This document shows, piece after piece, positions 9,111 to 16,328 of a stretch of DNA of 25,469 nt (the first letter of the stretch is position 1; every line of letters starts with the position of its first letter). The stretch is from Phycisphaerales bacterium UBA1845 (GTDB lineage Bacteria > Planctomycetota > Phycisphaerae > UBA1845): the NCBI GenBank assembly GCA_002338715.1, contig DDIR01000067.1, forward strand, positions 1 to 25,469, written 5' to 3'. The position numbers were made by a program, and so were the translations under genes. The notes beneath the pieces were generated by a model. The model was not told the DNA's origin and did not search any database. It saw only the letters and a list, made by a program, of their open reading frames with translations.

Positions 9111-10520
9111 TCACTGCGAATTGGCGAGTTGATACTCGGTGTAGTCGGTCAGGTCGACGTCCGAATCGCCGTCCATATCAAACCGACTCAGGCACTCACC
9201 CTGGGTTGTTGGAAACGTCGGTGCTGGAAGGGCGCCGGGACCATTGACGCAATCGGTCAGGACGGACATCTCTTCCAGGAGCTCCGAGTGCAGCTTTGGC
9301 CGATCGAATGGAAACGTGCCGGCTTCCACGCGCGGATCAGTCAACGCGTTGGCCAGGAAATCCACCAGCGCGGGACGGACCGGCGGCGGAATGTTGATCG
9401 GTGGGATCAGCGGGTCCTGGTTGGCTGGGAACTGCACCTGCCCATTGACACCCTGGTAGAAATCCAGCACGACCGGCAGCGATTGCAGTTGTCCGTTGTG
9501 CATGTAAGTCGACTTCAACCCGGTGTTGCGCAGCGATGGGACTTTGAATCGGCCGGCATCGGCAGGCACGCCCGTCACCCCCTGCCGCCCCGTGTCCTCG
9601 GCGAGTGGCCGCAATCCAATATTGCGAAACGTGTTGTTCGTAAACAAAGGCGGTGCGTGGCAAATGGCGCACTGACTCGCCCGAAAGAAATTCCAACCCT
9701 GCACCTGTCCCGGTGTCATCGCGGTTGGATTGCCGCCGACGAAGGCGTCCCATGGTGTCTGGTCGGCGACCAACGTTCGTTCGTACGTGGCGATGGCAAA
9801 CGCGATGCGTTCCGCCGTGATCGCCGGGTCACCGAAGGCATCGGTGAAAAGATCGCCATAGGTCGTGACACCTGCCAGCGCAGCCTGAACGTCGGCTGGT
9901 TTCTGAACGGCGAGGGCCATTGGTTTTGCGGCTGAGAGCTTGGTTGAAACCTCCGACCAGTCGCGATCTTCGTGGGCCATCTCGACATCGCTCATGATCG
10001 GTCCCACGGCTTGGCTTTCCAAACCGCCACCGACCGCGATGCTGACCGCGCCTGTTTCAGGATTGATGAACTGCGACGTCGCCCGTCCATCCCAGAACAA
10101 ATCGGGTGCCCACTGGCTGCCAATCGTCATCTGCGCCGATCGGCCCGTCACTTGTCGGGCGAATCCGAAGACGGCATCTTCATAGTATTCACCATCGGAA
10201 TCAGCCCGCGCGACACCAAACGAACCGAAGATATCGTCGAGCGTTGCGGCGACACCGTCGACACCGGGATTGACCGCGGTGCGTGGGTCAGCGCCGGCGG
10301 ATGTCGGGAGATGACACGTACCGCATGCAATCGTGTTGTCGCTGGACAACTGTTCATCCCAGAACAGCATCTTACCCAGGACCCGCTTCGGTTCGGTGAT
10401 TGGATTCTCTGCCGGCACGGGAACGGGCGGAAGTTGCGCCGCGGCTGGCAGTGAATAAACCGTCAACGCAAACACGATCGCAAGATCAGCGCGCACGGCA
10501 TGACACATCGAATTTCTCAT
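9111..10520 (-). CDS. Secreted di-haem cytochrome c peroxidase-like protein with dockerin-like tail
   Basis: A 469-aa exported protein of the bacterial cytochrome c peroxidase/MauG family, which reduces H2O2 or performs related di-haem oxidations outside the cytoplasm. A signal peptide covers about 1-29 (hydrophobic core, then PAAAQ). Two covalent haem sites are visible: CGTCH at 66-70 and CAICH at 284-288. YMHNGQ (339-344) matches the conserved family block near the second haem ligand. Residues 424-465 add a C-terminal module, C-x-x-GPG...C...FDMDGDSDVDLTDY, that looks like a half dockerin or EF-hand calcium loop typical of planctomycete exported proteins. The ATG at 10520 has AAGGAG 7-8 nt upstream; an earlier ATG at 10550 lacks one. 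Substrate and whether it is a true peroxidase are unknown. Confidence 0.9.
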   Translation of the reverse strand: MRNSMCHAVRADLAIVFALTVYSLPAAAQLPPVPVPAENPITEPKRVLGKMLFWDEQLSSDNTIACGTCHLPTSAGADPRTAVNPGVDGVAATLDDIFGSFGVARADSDGEYYEDAVFGFARQVTGRSAQMTIGSQWAPDLFWDGRATSQFINPETGAVSIAVGGGLESQAVGPIMSDVEMAHEDRDWSEVSTKLSAAKPMALAVQKPADVQAALAGVTTYGDLFTDAFGDPAITAERIAFAIATYERTLVADQTPWDAFVGGNPTAMTPGQVQGWNFFRASQCAICHAPPLFTNNTFRNIGLRPLAEDTGRQGVTGVPADAGRFKVPSLRNTGLKSTYMHNGQLQSLPVVLDFYQGVNGQVQFPANQDPLIPPINIPPPVRPALVDFLANALTDPRVEAGTFPFDRPKLHSELLEEMSVLTDCVNGPGALPAPTFPTTQGECLSRFDMDGDSDVDLTDYTEYQLANSQ

Positions 10521-10799
10521 CGATTTTCTCCTTCCGAATGAACAACCCATTCACGAATCAGGCGCAACGTCGAGGCAGGTGCCCGGCCCTGACGGCAGCG
10601 CAAATCGACACCGGCATGGTCCACGTGACGCGGAGGGGCCTGGCGACGTAACCACTGGGTAACGCTGTTGCCCTCCAAACGCAGCCTGCGTCCGGTTATT
10701 GCGTGTCCAAAATATCTTTTTTGTGTGTCGAAACGGCTGATACAGGCGCAGGATGCAGGTGGTCGAAGCTGGCTCGCAATCGCCTGGGCGACTTGCGGC

Positions 10800-11120
10800 T
10801 TACTTTCCGGTTTTGATCAGGGTCAACAGCATCTTCACGGGCGAGTTGGCTTTGATGCTGTGCTTCAGGCCGGCGTCCATATGAACCCAGGTTCCTTCGG
10901 TGGCGACGATGGCCTCGGCGCCAAGCGTCACGTCGGCTTGTCCGCTCAAGAAATGCATGATCGCCGGCATCGACGCCGTGTGTTCGGAAAGTTCCTCGCC
11001 AGCCGCAAACCCAAACAGCACAATTTTGACGTTGTCGTCGTTTTGAATGGTGCGACTTAGGATGCCTTTTTCTGGCGTGTCCTGCAGCGATGTCATGTCT
11101 GGGATGTGCGTGTGGTTCAC
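10800..11120 (-). CDS. Small single-domain cupin protein
   Basis: A 106-aa protein with a cupin beta-barrel pattern: G-x-x-x-x-x-H-x-A around GEELSEHTAS (first motif), then GTWVHMDAGLKHSIKA (second motif). The family binds a metal or small ligand and includes many stress and detoxification proteins; the ligand is unknown here. The GTG at 11120 is chosen because AAGGA lies 6 nt upstream; the in-frame ATG at 11096 has no ribosome site. The start is only 21 bp past the ygbA stop, so the two are almost surely one transcript, which suggests a linked role in nitrosative or redox stress. Confidence 0.82.
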   Translation of the reverse strand: MNHTHIPDMTSLQDTPEKGILSRTIQNDDNVKIVLFGFAAGEELSEHTASMPAIMHFLSGQADVTLGAEAIVATEGTWVHMDAGLKHSIKANSPVKMLLTLIKTGK

Positions 11121-11141
11121 GTCGAGTCCTTGTCGGTTGCG

Positions 11142-11510
11142 TCAAAAAAGCAGCTTGAAGAGGTAGTCGATCCGGCCCGAGAGGACGAGCTTCTTACCGG
11201 AATACTTCATGACTTCTTTGATCTGCTCGCGATAGGTCGGATGGTAACAATGCTCGGTGCAGTGCTTACAAGCGGGCTTGGGGTTGAACGGGCAGGTGGA
11301 TCGCTTGACGAACGCGTGCGTCAAGAGTTTCTTGCATTCGTCGCAGAGGCAGACTTCCTTGCCCACGAGCGCCGTGACATCGTGCGTCTTGATGTCAACC
11401 GGGGCTCGGGGCACATCGGCGTGTTTGTGACTGCAATAGATGTCGATGAAGTCAGCCAGCAACCGCAGATCACGGTCTAACGTCTTGTCGATTAAAGAGA
11501 ACTCGGTCAA
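11142..11510 (-). CDS. ygbA: YgbA family protein (nitrous oxide-stimulated promoter family)
   Basis: A 122-aa Cys-rich protein matching the YgbA_NO family. The conserved core CPFNPKPACKHCTEHCYHPTYREQIKEVMKYSG runs from residue 73. Eight cysteines (26, 54, 56, 59, 73, 81, 84, 88) suggest a metal or Fe-S site. In E. coli ygbA is controlled by the NO sensor NsrR and is linked to recovery from nitrosative stress; its biochemical function is unsettled. The start is TTG at 11510 with AGGA about 8 nt upstream; an in-frame TGA lies just above and no ATG is available, so this rare start is well supported. The cupin gene follows after 21 bp, and a lipoprotein gene ends 42 bp upstream. No NsrR-like site was identified. 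Confidence 0.88.
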   Translation of the reverse strand: MTEFSLIDKTLDRDLRLLADFIDIYCSHKHADVPRAPVDIKTHDVTALVGKEVCLCDECKKLLTHAFVKRSTCPFNPKPACKHCTEHCYHPTYREQIKEVMKYSGKKLVLSGRIDYLFKLLF

Positions 11511-11552
11511 AACTGCTTCCTGCCATTCGCGCGATCAACTTATCCGCCCCTC

Positions 11553-12257
11553 TTATCCGCCCACCATCGTCGCATCCTGCCCCTCGATATCAACTCGCTC
11601 GATCTGAATAAACAGCGCCCGCTTGGAATTCTTAGCAGAATCGCCCTTCAGTTCCTGCACCAGCCAATGACCGACGCCAAGCCGAGCCTCACCGTCTGCC
11701 CGCATCGTCCTCGTGACAAGCGCCCCCGGCTTCTCGCCCTCTTCCGGACGATTCAGCATCTGAAACGAATACTGAAGTTTGGCACCGTCGGACGTGATCT
11801 CGTTGGGTTCAATGAAGAAAACCGTGCCACTTTCATGGCCCTCGCCTTCCGTGAAGATTCCGACCCATGCGGACTGCCCCTGAGAGGTAATCACCTTGGG
11901 ACTCGTCAGAACCGAACCGGTTTCGCTGGCGAGCAACTGATCGATCATCTCGTTGGCCGTCGAATCGCTCAACACGGCGTAGCGCTCGGTCGTGAACTCC
12001 GATTCAAGCGCGCTCTCGCCGGTCCATTCGATCAATTTCGAAGCGACCATCACGGTCGACTCCGGAGCGGTCGGAATTCTGACTGTTCCCATGTCATCAA
12101 GTGCCCAATTGGGAGTTTCAACCCACCGGGGCACCTTCGCGACAGGCAGCGTCGTTGGATTGGGACCAAAGGTAAGGTGGTCATCCTTGCTTTGCTGCGA
12201 ACAACCGACAGTCAGTGCGCTGACAAGGACCATGGAACAGCAACAAAGGCTTCGCAT
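11553..12257 (-). CDS. Lipoprotein with secretin-like segment
   Basis: A 234-aa predicted lipoprotein. The N-terminus has a short hydrophobic stretch and the lipobox LTVGC with Cys19. After a Pro-rich linker, residues near 110-150 contain LLASETGSVLTSPKVITSQGQSAWVGIF. This resembles the conserved block of type II/III secretion secretins (V-L-S-S-P-x-V-x-T-x-N-G-Q). The protein is too short for a full secretin, and planctomycetes have many short proteins with only this motif, so export-pore function should not be assumed. The ATG at 12257 is fixed by GGAG 7 nt upstream and by the lipoprotein signal; an ATG at 12341 would bury the signal. It lies between aroF and ygbA on the same strand. Confidence 0.7.
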   Translation of the reverse strand: MRSLCCCSMVLVSALTVGCSQQSKDDHLTFGPNPTTLPVAKVPRWVETPNWALDDMGTVRIPTAPESTVMVASKLIEWTGESALESEFTTERYAVLSDSTANEMIDQLLASETGSVLTSPKVITSQGQSAWVGIFTEGEGHESGTVFFIEPNEITSDGAKLQYSFQMLNRPEEGEKPGALVTRTMRADGEARLGVGHWLVQELKGDSAKNSKRALFIQIERVDIEGQDATMVGG

Positions 12258-12510
12258 TTCGTGTCTCCAATTCAAATCGAAATTGATACGGCTTGGATAC
12301 GCCTCGCGGTGTTCTACCGACAGCCTGGCAAATGGATGCAAGGCGGATAGCCGTCACGATGGCTTCGTATAGACCGCATGCCCAGGAAACACAACAAGGA
12401 ACTTGGTTAACAACGCCAGCAATCCGGCGCAGAGAAAGTGACCGGTCAAAAAAGCGTGTGTTGATTCAAACCTGGTGTTCAATGGGATTGAATGTGAATA
12501 CGCTGGAGAT

Positions 12511-13590
12511 TCAACTCATCCACCCGCCGCTTTCGACACGACGGTGACTTGAATTCTTGTCGCCCCATGCCGTCACGCGATGACCCGCGAGTTCGGCGAC
12601 TTGCCGGAGTTCTTCCATCAGCTTCCTGAATCGGGCGGGCAGAACCGCTTGCGGACCGTCGCACAGTGCTTTCTCCGGACAGCTATGCACCTCCACGATG
12701 ACGCCCGCCGCGCCGACAACAACTCCCGCGAGCGCCAGCGCCGGAACAAGATCGCGCTTGCCGGCTGCGTGCGATGGATCGACGAACACAGGCAGGTGCG
12801 AACGCTGCTGAATCACCGGGACAGCCGACACGTCGAGCGTGAACCGAACCTCGTCAGCGAACGTGCGAATCCCGCGTTCGCAAAGAATCACGCGGTGGTT
12901 GCCCTGGCTCAGAACATACTCAGCCGACATGAGCAACTCAGTGATCGTCGCCGACATGCCGCGTTTGATAAACACCGGCTTGTCGGTCTTGCCGACTTCC
13001 AGCAGCAGGTTGAAGTTCTGCATATTGCGTGCGCCGATTTGGAAGATGTCGGCGTATTGGGCGACGACTTCGACATCGCGCGGGTCGGTGACTTCGGTGA
13101 TTGTCGGCATGTTGAGTTCGTTGCCGGCTTCTGCGAGCAACTTCAAGCCATCGAGCCCGAGTCCCTGAAATGAATACGGCGAACTGCGCGGTTTGAACGC
13201 TCCACCGCGCAGAATCGACGCGCCCGCATCCTTGACGGCTTTCCCCACTTCAAACAAGAGGTCGCGACTCTCAATCGCACATGGTCCGGCGATGACGTTG
13301 ACATGCGGACCGCCGACGCGAATGCCTTTGATGTCGATGATGGTGTCGGCTTCGTGAAGTTCGCGCGAGGCGAGGCGATACGGTTGCGTGACGGCGATGA
13401 CGCGATCGACGCCGACGAGCTGTTCGAGTTGCTGCGTGCTGTCAACCGCGATCGTGCCGACGGCTGATATCATTGTGCGGAATTCGCCATCGGCGCGGTG
13501 GGCGGCGAGCCCCATGTCGGCCATGCGCTGTTCAACCGCGGCTTTGTCGTCAGCCGTCGCCGTCGATCGCATGACCACCACAAGTTCCAT
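12511..13590 (-). CDS. aroF: 3-deoxy-7-phosphoheptulonate (DAHP) synthase, type I beta with ferredoxin-like regulatory domain
   Basis: A 359-aa cytoplasmic enzyme that condenses phosphoenolpyruvate and erythrose 4-phosphate, the first step of the shikimate pathway. Residues 1-75 form the ferredoxin-like regulatory domain seen in Thermotoga maritima DAHP synthase, where Phe/Tyr feedback acts. The catalytic barrel shows AGPCAIES (101-108, metal-binding Cys), RGGAFKPRSSPYSFQG, QIGARNMQNF, CERGIRTF and DPSHAAGKRDL (metal-binding His). The C-terminus runs about 17 residues past the usual end. The ATG at 13590 with AGGA upstream gives the family N-terminus; an earlier ATG at 13677 would translate part of a 60-bp repeat. 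pheA lies upstream with only that repeat between, so the pair is probably co-transcribed for phenylalanine supply. Confidence 0.95.
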   Translation of the reverse strand: MELVVVMRSTATADDKAAVEQRMADMGLAAHRADGEFRTMISAVGTIAVDSTQQLEQLVGVDRVIAVTQPYRLASRELHEADTIIDIKGIRVGGPHVNVIAGPCAIESRDLLFEVGKAVKDAGASILRGGAFKPRSSPYSFQGLGLDGLKLLAEAGNELNMPTITEVTDPRDVEVVAQYADIFQIGARNMQNFNLLLEVGKTDKPVFIKRGMSATITELLMSAEYVLSQGNHRVILCERGIRTFADEVRFTLDVSAVPVIQQRSHLPVFVDPSHAAGKRDLVPALALAGVVVGAAGVIVEVHSCPEKALCDGPQAVLPARFRKLMEELRQVAELAGHRVTAWGDKNSSHRRVESGGWMS

Positions 13591-13620
13591 CGTTTCAATT
13601 CCTGCTAGGCGAGCGAATGT

Positions 13621-13680
13621 AGGGTGGGCCATGCCCACCGCAGTTTGAATGCCAACGACATGGTGGGCACGACCCACCCT
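13621..13680. repeat. 60-bp palindromic repeat, copy 1 (between pheA and aroF)
   Basis: The ends are inverted repeats: AGGGTGGGCC on the left and GACCCACCCT on the right, 9/10 paired. Each arm also folds on itself, for example GGTGGGC-CAT-GCCCACC. The reverse complement of copy 2 at 14841-14900 matches at 54 of 60 positions. It lies 30 bp upstream of the aroF ATG and about 47 bp past the pheA stop codon, and could act as a mobile miniature element or mRNA hairpin. Confidence 0.9.
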
Positions 13681-13727
13681 GCGCGATGCATGTTTTTTCG
13701 ATCAGATCATAGACACCGACAGCCGGC

Positions 13728-14837
13728 TTAGACCACCTCGGTCGCTGGCGGGAACGATCCCAGAATCTTCAGCGAACTGCAATGCGCGCCGGCTTTTTGC
13801 ACCGCTTCCGAGATTTCCGGCGTTTCAATGTGCCCCTCGATGTCGACAAAGAAGCGGTACTCGAACTGCTTTTGCCGACTTGGGCGCGACTCGATGTACG
13901 TCATGTTGATCTTCGCTTGACGGAAGACGTCCAGCACTTCGACGAGCGAGCCCGGTTTGTCCGAGGCGATGAACAAGAGCGCCGTCTTGTCATGGCCGGT
14001 CGGCTTGGCGTGTTCCCGACCGATGACCAGAAACCGCGTCACGTTACCCGGATCGTCTTCAATGCGATCGCAAATCTTCAAGAGGCCATACACTTCCGCA
14101 GCGAGTTCGCTTCCGATGGCAGCCGCCCCATCCTCCTGCGACGCCTGCTCTGCGGCTTTGCTCGTGCTGGCCGCACTGATCGTCTTGGACATCAACCCCG
14201 TTTCGGTCAGCCACTTCTGGCACTGCATGAACCCTTCGGGCTTGGAGTAGACGCGCTCGATTTTTTCAAGCGGGCAGTTGGCGAGCAAATGGTGCTGCAC
14301 CGAGAGATTCACCTCGGCACAAATCTTCACGTCGCGTTCGTGGAATGCATCGAGCGTATCGATCACTCCACCGCCGACCGTGTTCTCTACCGGGACAATC
14401 CCCAAGTCCACATGCTCGCGCTCGATCTCGTCGAAGACCGCCGAGATTTGTCCCAGCGGTTCATACTCCACCGACGCGCCGAACTTGCGTTTGGCCGCCA
14501 AGTGCGAGTAGCTTCCGGGAGGGCCGAGGTATGCGATGCGCGGCGGGCGTTCGAGCGTGAACGATCCGCTCATGAGCTCGCGATAAATCGCGGTGACCGT
14601 TCGATCTGAAAGCGGTCCCGTGTTGGCCGCAACAACCTTGTCGAGAACCTGTCGTTCGCGGGCGGGCGCGTAGGTTGCGTCGCCGGATGCGCGCTTGAGT
14701 TTTCCGATCTGGACGGCCATCTTCGCCCGCTCATTGATCAAGCGCACGATGTCGGCGTCGATTTCGTCGATGCGCTGACGACAGGATTCAAGTTGCGGGT
14801 CGGATTCGCTCAAGACAAAGTATTCCGATTGCTTCAT
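13728..14837 (-). CDS. pheA: Bifunctional chorismate mutase / prephenate dehydratase
   Basis: A 369-aa cytoplasmic enzyme converting chorismate to prephenate and then to phenylpyruvate, the committed route to phenylalanine. The AroQ-type mutase helix bundle covers about 15-95 (ESCRQRIDEID, then NERAKMAVQIGKLK). The dehydratase domain covers about 100-275 (YLGPPGSYSHLAA, VPVENTVGG, and catalytic TRF at 267-269). The ACT domain covers about 283-360, with the Phe-binding ESRP at 316-319, so feedback inhibition by Phe is likely. The ATG at 14837 is preferred because the family fold starts soon after. Oddly, no ribosome site precedes it: a 60-bp repeat ends only 3 nt upstream. In-frame ATGs at 14861 and 14906 lie in or next to that repeat and would add repeat-derived residues. 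Confidence 0.95.
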   Translation of the reverse strand: MKQSEYFVLSESDPQLESCRQRIDEIDADIVRLINERAKMAVQIGKLKRASGDATYAPARERQVLDKVVAANTGPLSDRTVTAIYRELMSGSFTLERPPRIAYLGPPGSYSHLAAKRKFGASVEYEPLGQISAVFDEIEREHVDLGIVPVENTVGGGVIDTLDAFHERDVKICAEVNLSVQHHLLANCPLEKIERVYSKPEGFMQCQKWLTETGLMSKTISAASTSKAAEQASQEDGAAAIGSELAAEVYGLLKICDRIEDDPGNVTRFLVIGREHAKPTGHDKTALLFIASDKPGSLVEVLDVFRQAKINMTYIESRPSRQKQFEYRFFVDIEGHIETPEISEAVQKAGAHCSSLKILGSFPPATEVV

Positions 14838-14840
14838 CGT

Positions 14841-14900
14841 TGGGTGGGCGGTGCCCACCATGTCATTGGCATTCAAACAGCGGTGGGCACGGCCCACCCT
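14841..14900. repeat. 60-bp palindromic repeat, copy 2 (abutting the pheA start)
   Basis: Inverted relative to copy 1, with 54 of 60 bases identical. It begins 3 bp upstream of the pheA start codon and fills the place where a ribosome site would be expected. Read in the pheA frame it encodes a GRAH...GTAHPT peptide, a signature that recurs where such repeats are mistranslated as protein N-termini. Confidence 0.9.
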
Positions 14901-14974
14901 AAGCATTCTACCGTTTTCTGACGACCGATTGCGAGCATAGCGGGCGCTTAAGGACTGTCAACGCGGGTCGACGT

Positions 14975-15490
14975 TTAGCCGTTACGATCCGCCTTACCCG
15001 CCAGCGCGACGATATGCCCCAATTCCGGAATGACCAGCTTGGTCATGGCAAGTTCAACGGCTTTGGGCGAACCAGGCATCAGGAATACCGCCGTTTGATT
15101 CACGATTCCCGCCAGCGCCCGCGAAAGCATCGCTGCCGCCCCCACCTGATCGTAGCTGAGCATGCGAAACAACTCGCCAAATCCATCCAGCCGCTTGTCC
15201 AACAATGGCATGATCGCTTCCACCGTCGTGTCGCGTGCGGCGATTCCCGTTCCGCCCGATAACAAAACCGCATGACAATCGTCGTCACTGCATTTCGCCC
15301 GGACGAGCTTCGCAACGTCAACCGGCTCGTCCTTCACGATGGTGGCACTGATCACACGATGACCAGCAGCCTCCAGCAGCGAACGAAGCAACTGCCCTCC
15401 GGTATCCGTTTCCTCGGTGCGCGTATCGCTGACGGTAATCACCGCGCAGTTGGCCGATCGCTGGTCTTTCTGATGATGTGGCGGCGGCAT
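14975..15490 (-). CDS. moaB: Molybdenum cofactor biosynthesis protein MoaB/MogA family
   Basis: A 171-aa protein of the MoaB/MogA fold that binds molybdopterin and, in MogA-type members, adenylates it before molybdenum insertion. Family motifs are clear: AVITVSDTRTEETDTGG near the N-terminus, LLSGGTGIAARDTT as the pterin-binding loop, GFGELFRMLSY, and LMPGSPKAVELAM near the end. These fit MoaB more closely than gephyrin-length proteins. GGAAG 7 nt upstream supports the ATG at 15490. It lies between pheA and the GGQ protein on the same strand, with a 137-bp gap to pheA and 52 bp on the other side. No other cofactor genes are in the window. Confidence 0.92.
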   Translation of the reverse strand: MPPPHHQKDQRSANCAVITVSDTRTEETDTGGQLLRSLLEAAGHRVISATIVKDEPVDVAKLVRAKCSDDDCHAVLLSGGTGIAARDTTVEAIMPLLDKRLDGFGELFRMLSYDQVGAAAMLSRALAGIVNQTAVFLMPGSPKAVELAMTKLVIPELGHIVALAGKADRNG

Positions 15491-15542
15491 TAAGTCGCTT
15501 CCTTTCCTGACGAACCAATCAATGGACCCGGTCGAATTGCGA

Positions 15543-16100
15543 TCACTTCAAGCTGCTCAGGCCTTCGTCTTTGCGAAGTTCGTTGATGCGCCGCCAGACA
15601 GCCGGATCGTCGCGAAGCACATGGCTGAAGTTGGCCGTGCTGAGCCCGAGTTTCTGAGCAGCCGTCGAGACTTGCATTTTGCACGCGGACAGCAAATCGA
15701 GCACTTCCCAGACGACCTCGTAGTAACGTTGATCGCGCCGTCCGATCGCGAACTTTCCCGACTTGCTGATGCACGATTGCAGAAGCGCGCTCGGTTCATA
15801 CCCATCCGGTTCGACATGCCGGCGAACGTTCAATGCAATCGACAGACGAAGACGCTTCAGCGCTTTGGCCTTGTTTTCATGCTGCGAGCGACTTTCAACC
15901 GCGTTCGCCGAGACGCCCGTCGGTTGATGGCGCAACCGAACTGCCGACGCGGTCTTGTTGCGTTTCTGACCGCCGGGTCCGCTGGCACGGTACGTGTCGA
16001 CCTGGCATTGGGCGAGCAAATCGTGATCGTCAAGCGAAACAAAACACACCATGTCGTGTGGCGGCTTGGTGGGCGTTGGATTGTTTTCTGCGTTGGTCAC
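15543..16100 (-). CDS. Release-factor-like GGQ protein with C-terminal extension
   Basis: A 185-aa protein with the class I release-factor catalytic loop: [24 protein letters not shown] at 43-45. It lacks stop-codon-recognition domains, so it belongs to the short GGQ group, whose better-known members (ArfB/YaeJ, RF-H) rescue stalled ribosomes by hydrolysing peptidyl-tRNA. Unlike ArfB, which ends in a basic tail, this protein carries about 80 extra residues. They include a helix-turn-helix-like pattern ([19 protein letters not shown]). The GTG at 16100 has AGGG about 9 nt upstream; the in-frame ATG at 16052 has none, but the choice is not certain. A substrate other than the ribosome cannot be excluded. 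Confidence 0.85.
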   Translation of the reverse strand: MTNAENNPTPTKPPHDMVCFVSLDDHDLLAQCQVDTYRASGPGGQKRNKTASAVRLRHQPTGVSANAVESRSQHENKAKALKRLRLSIALNVRRHVEPDGYEPSALLQSCISKSGKFAIGRRDQRYYEVVWEVLDLLSACKMQVSTAAQKLGLSTANFSHVLRDDPAVWRRINELRKDEGLSSLK

Positions 16101-16166
16101 GAACTGGACCCTGCCTGCGTTTGATTAAACCAAAAACATCGCGTCAATATCGGTAGCGCCTTTGTA

Positions 16167-16194
16167 GGACCACGCCTTGCAAAGCGCGTGGTCC
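16167..16194. repeat. Perfect 9-bp inverted repeat between divergent genes
   Basis: GGACCACGC (16167-16175) and GCGTGGTCC (16186-16194) pair perfectly around a 10-nt loop. It lies in the 228-bp space between the divergent GGQ gene and the first FG-GAP lipoprotein gene. There is no T-tract, so it could be an operator, an mRNA leader hairpin or a remnant of a palindromic repeat. Confidence 0.6.
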
Positions 16195-16328
16195 ACCGAT
16201 TATTGGACACCCATTCTTATTTGCACATGTATCGTACTGTCACAAGTGACTTTCCAACCAAACCGATAAATCTGTGAGACTGGTTCGCACACCTTCCGGC
16301 TTAAAGTGCCGGCTTGGAGACGACTGCG

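Noticed and set aside
8387..9247. 286-aa plus-strand frame opposite phosphofructokinase
   Set aside because: Overlaps a well-supported enzyme gene in antisense and has no family features.
12439..12448. Perfect palindrome TGACCGGTCA between the lipoprotein gene and aroF
   Set aside because: A 10-bp palindrome can arise by chance and there is no second copy or clear promoter next to it.
12478..12492. TTCAAT-GGG-ATTGAA hairpin past the aroF stop as a terminator
   Set aside because: The stem is 6 bp and AT-rich, with no T-tract on the minus strand.
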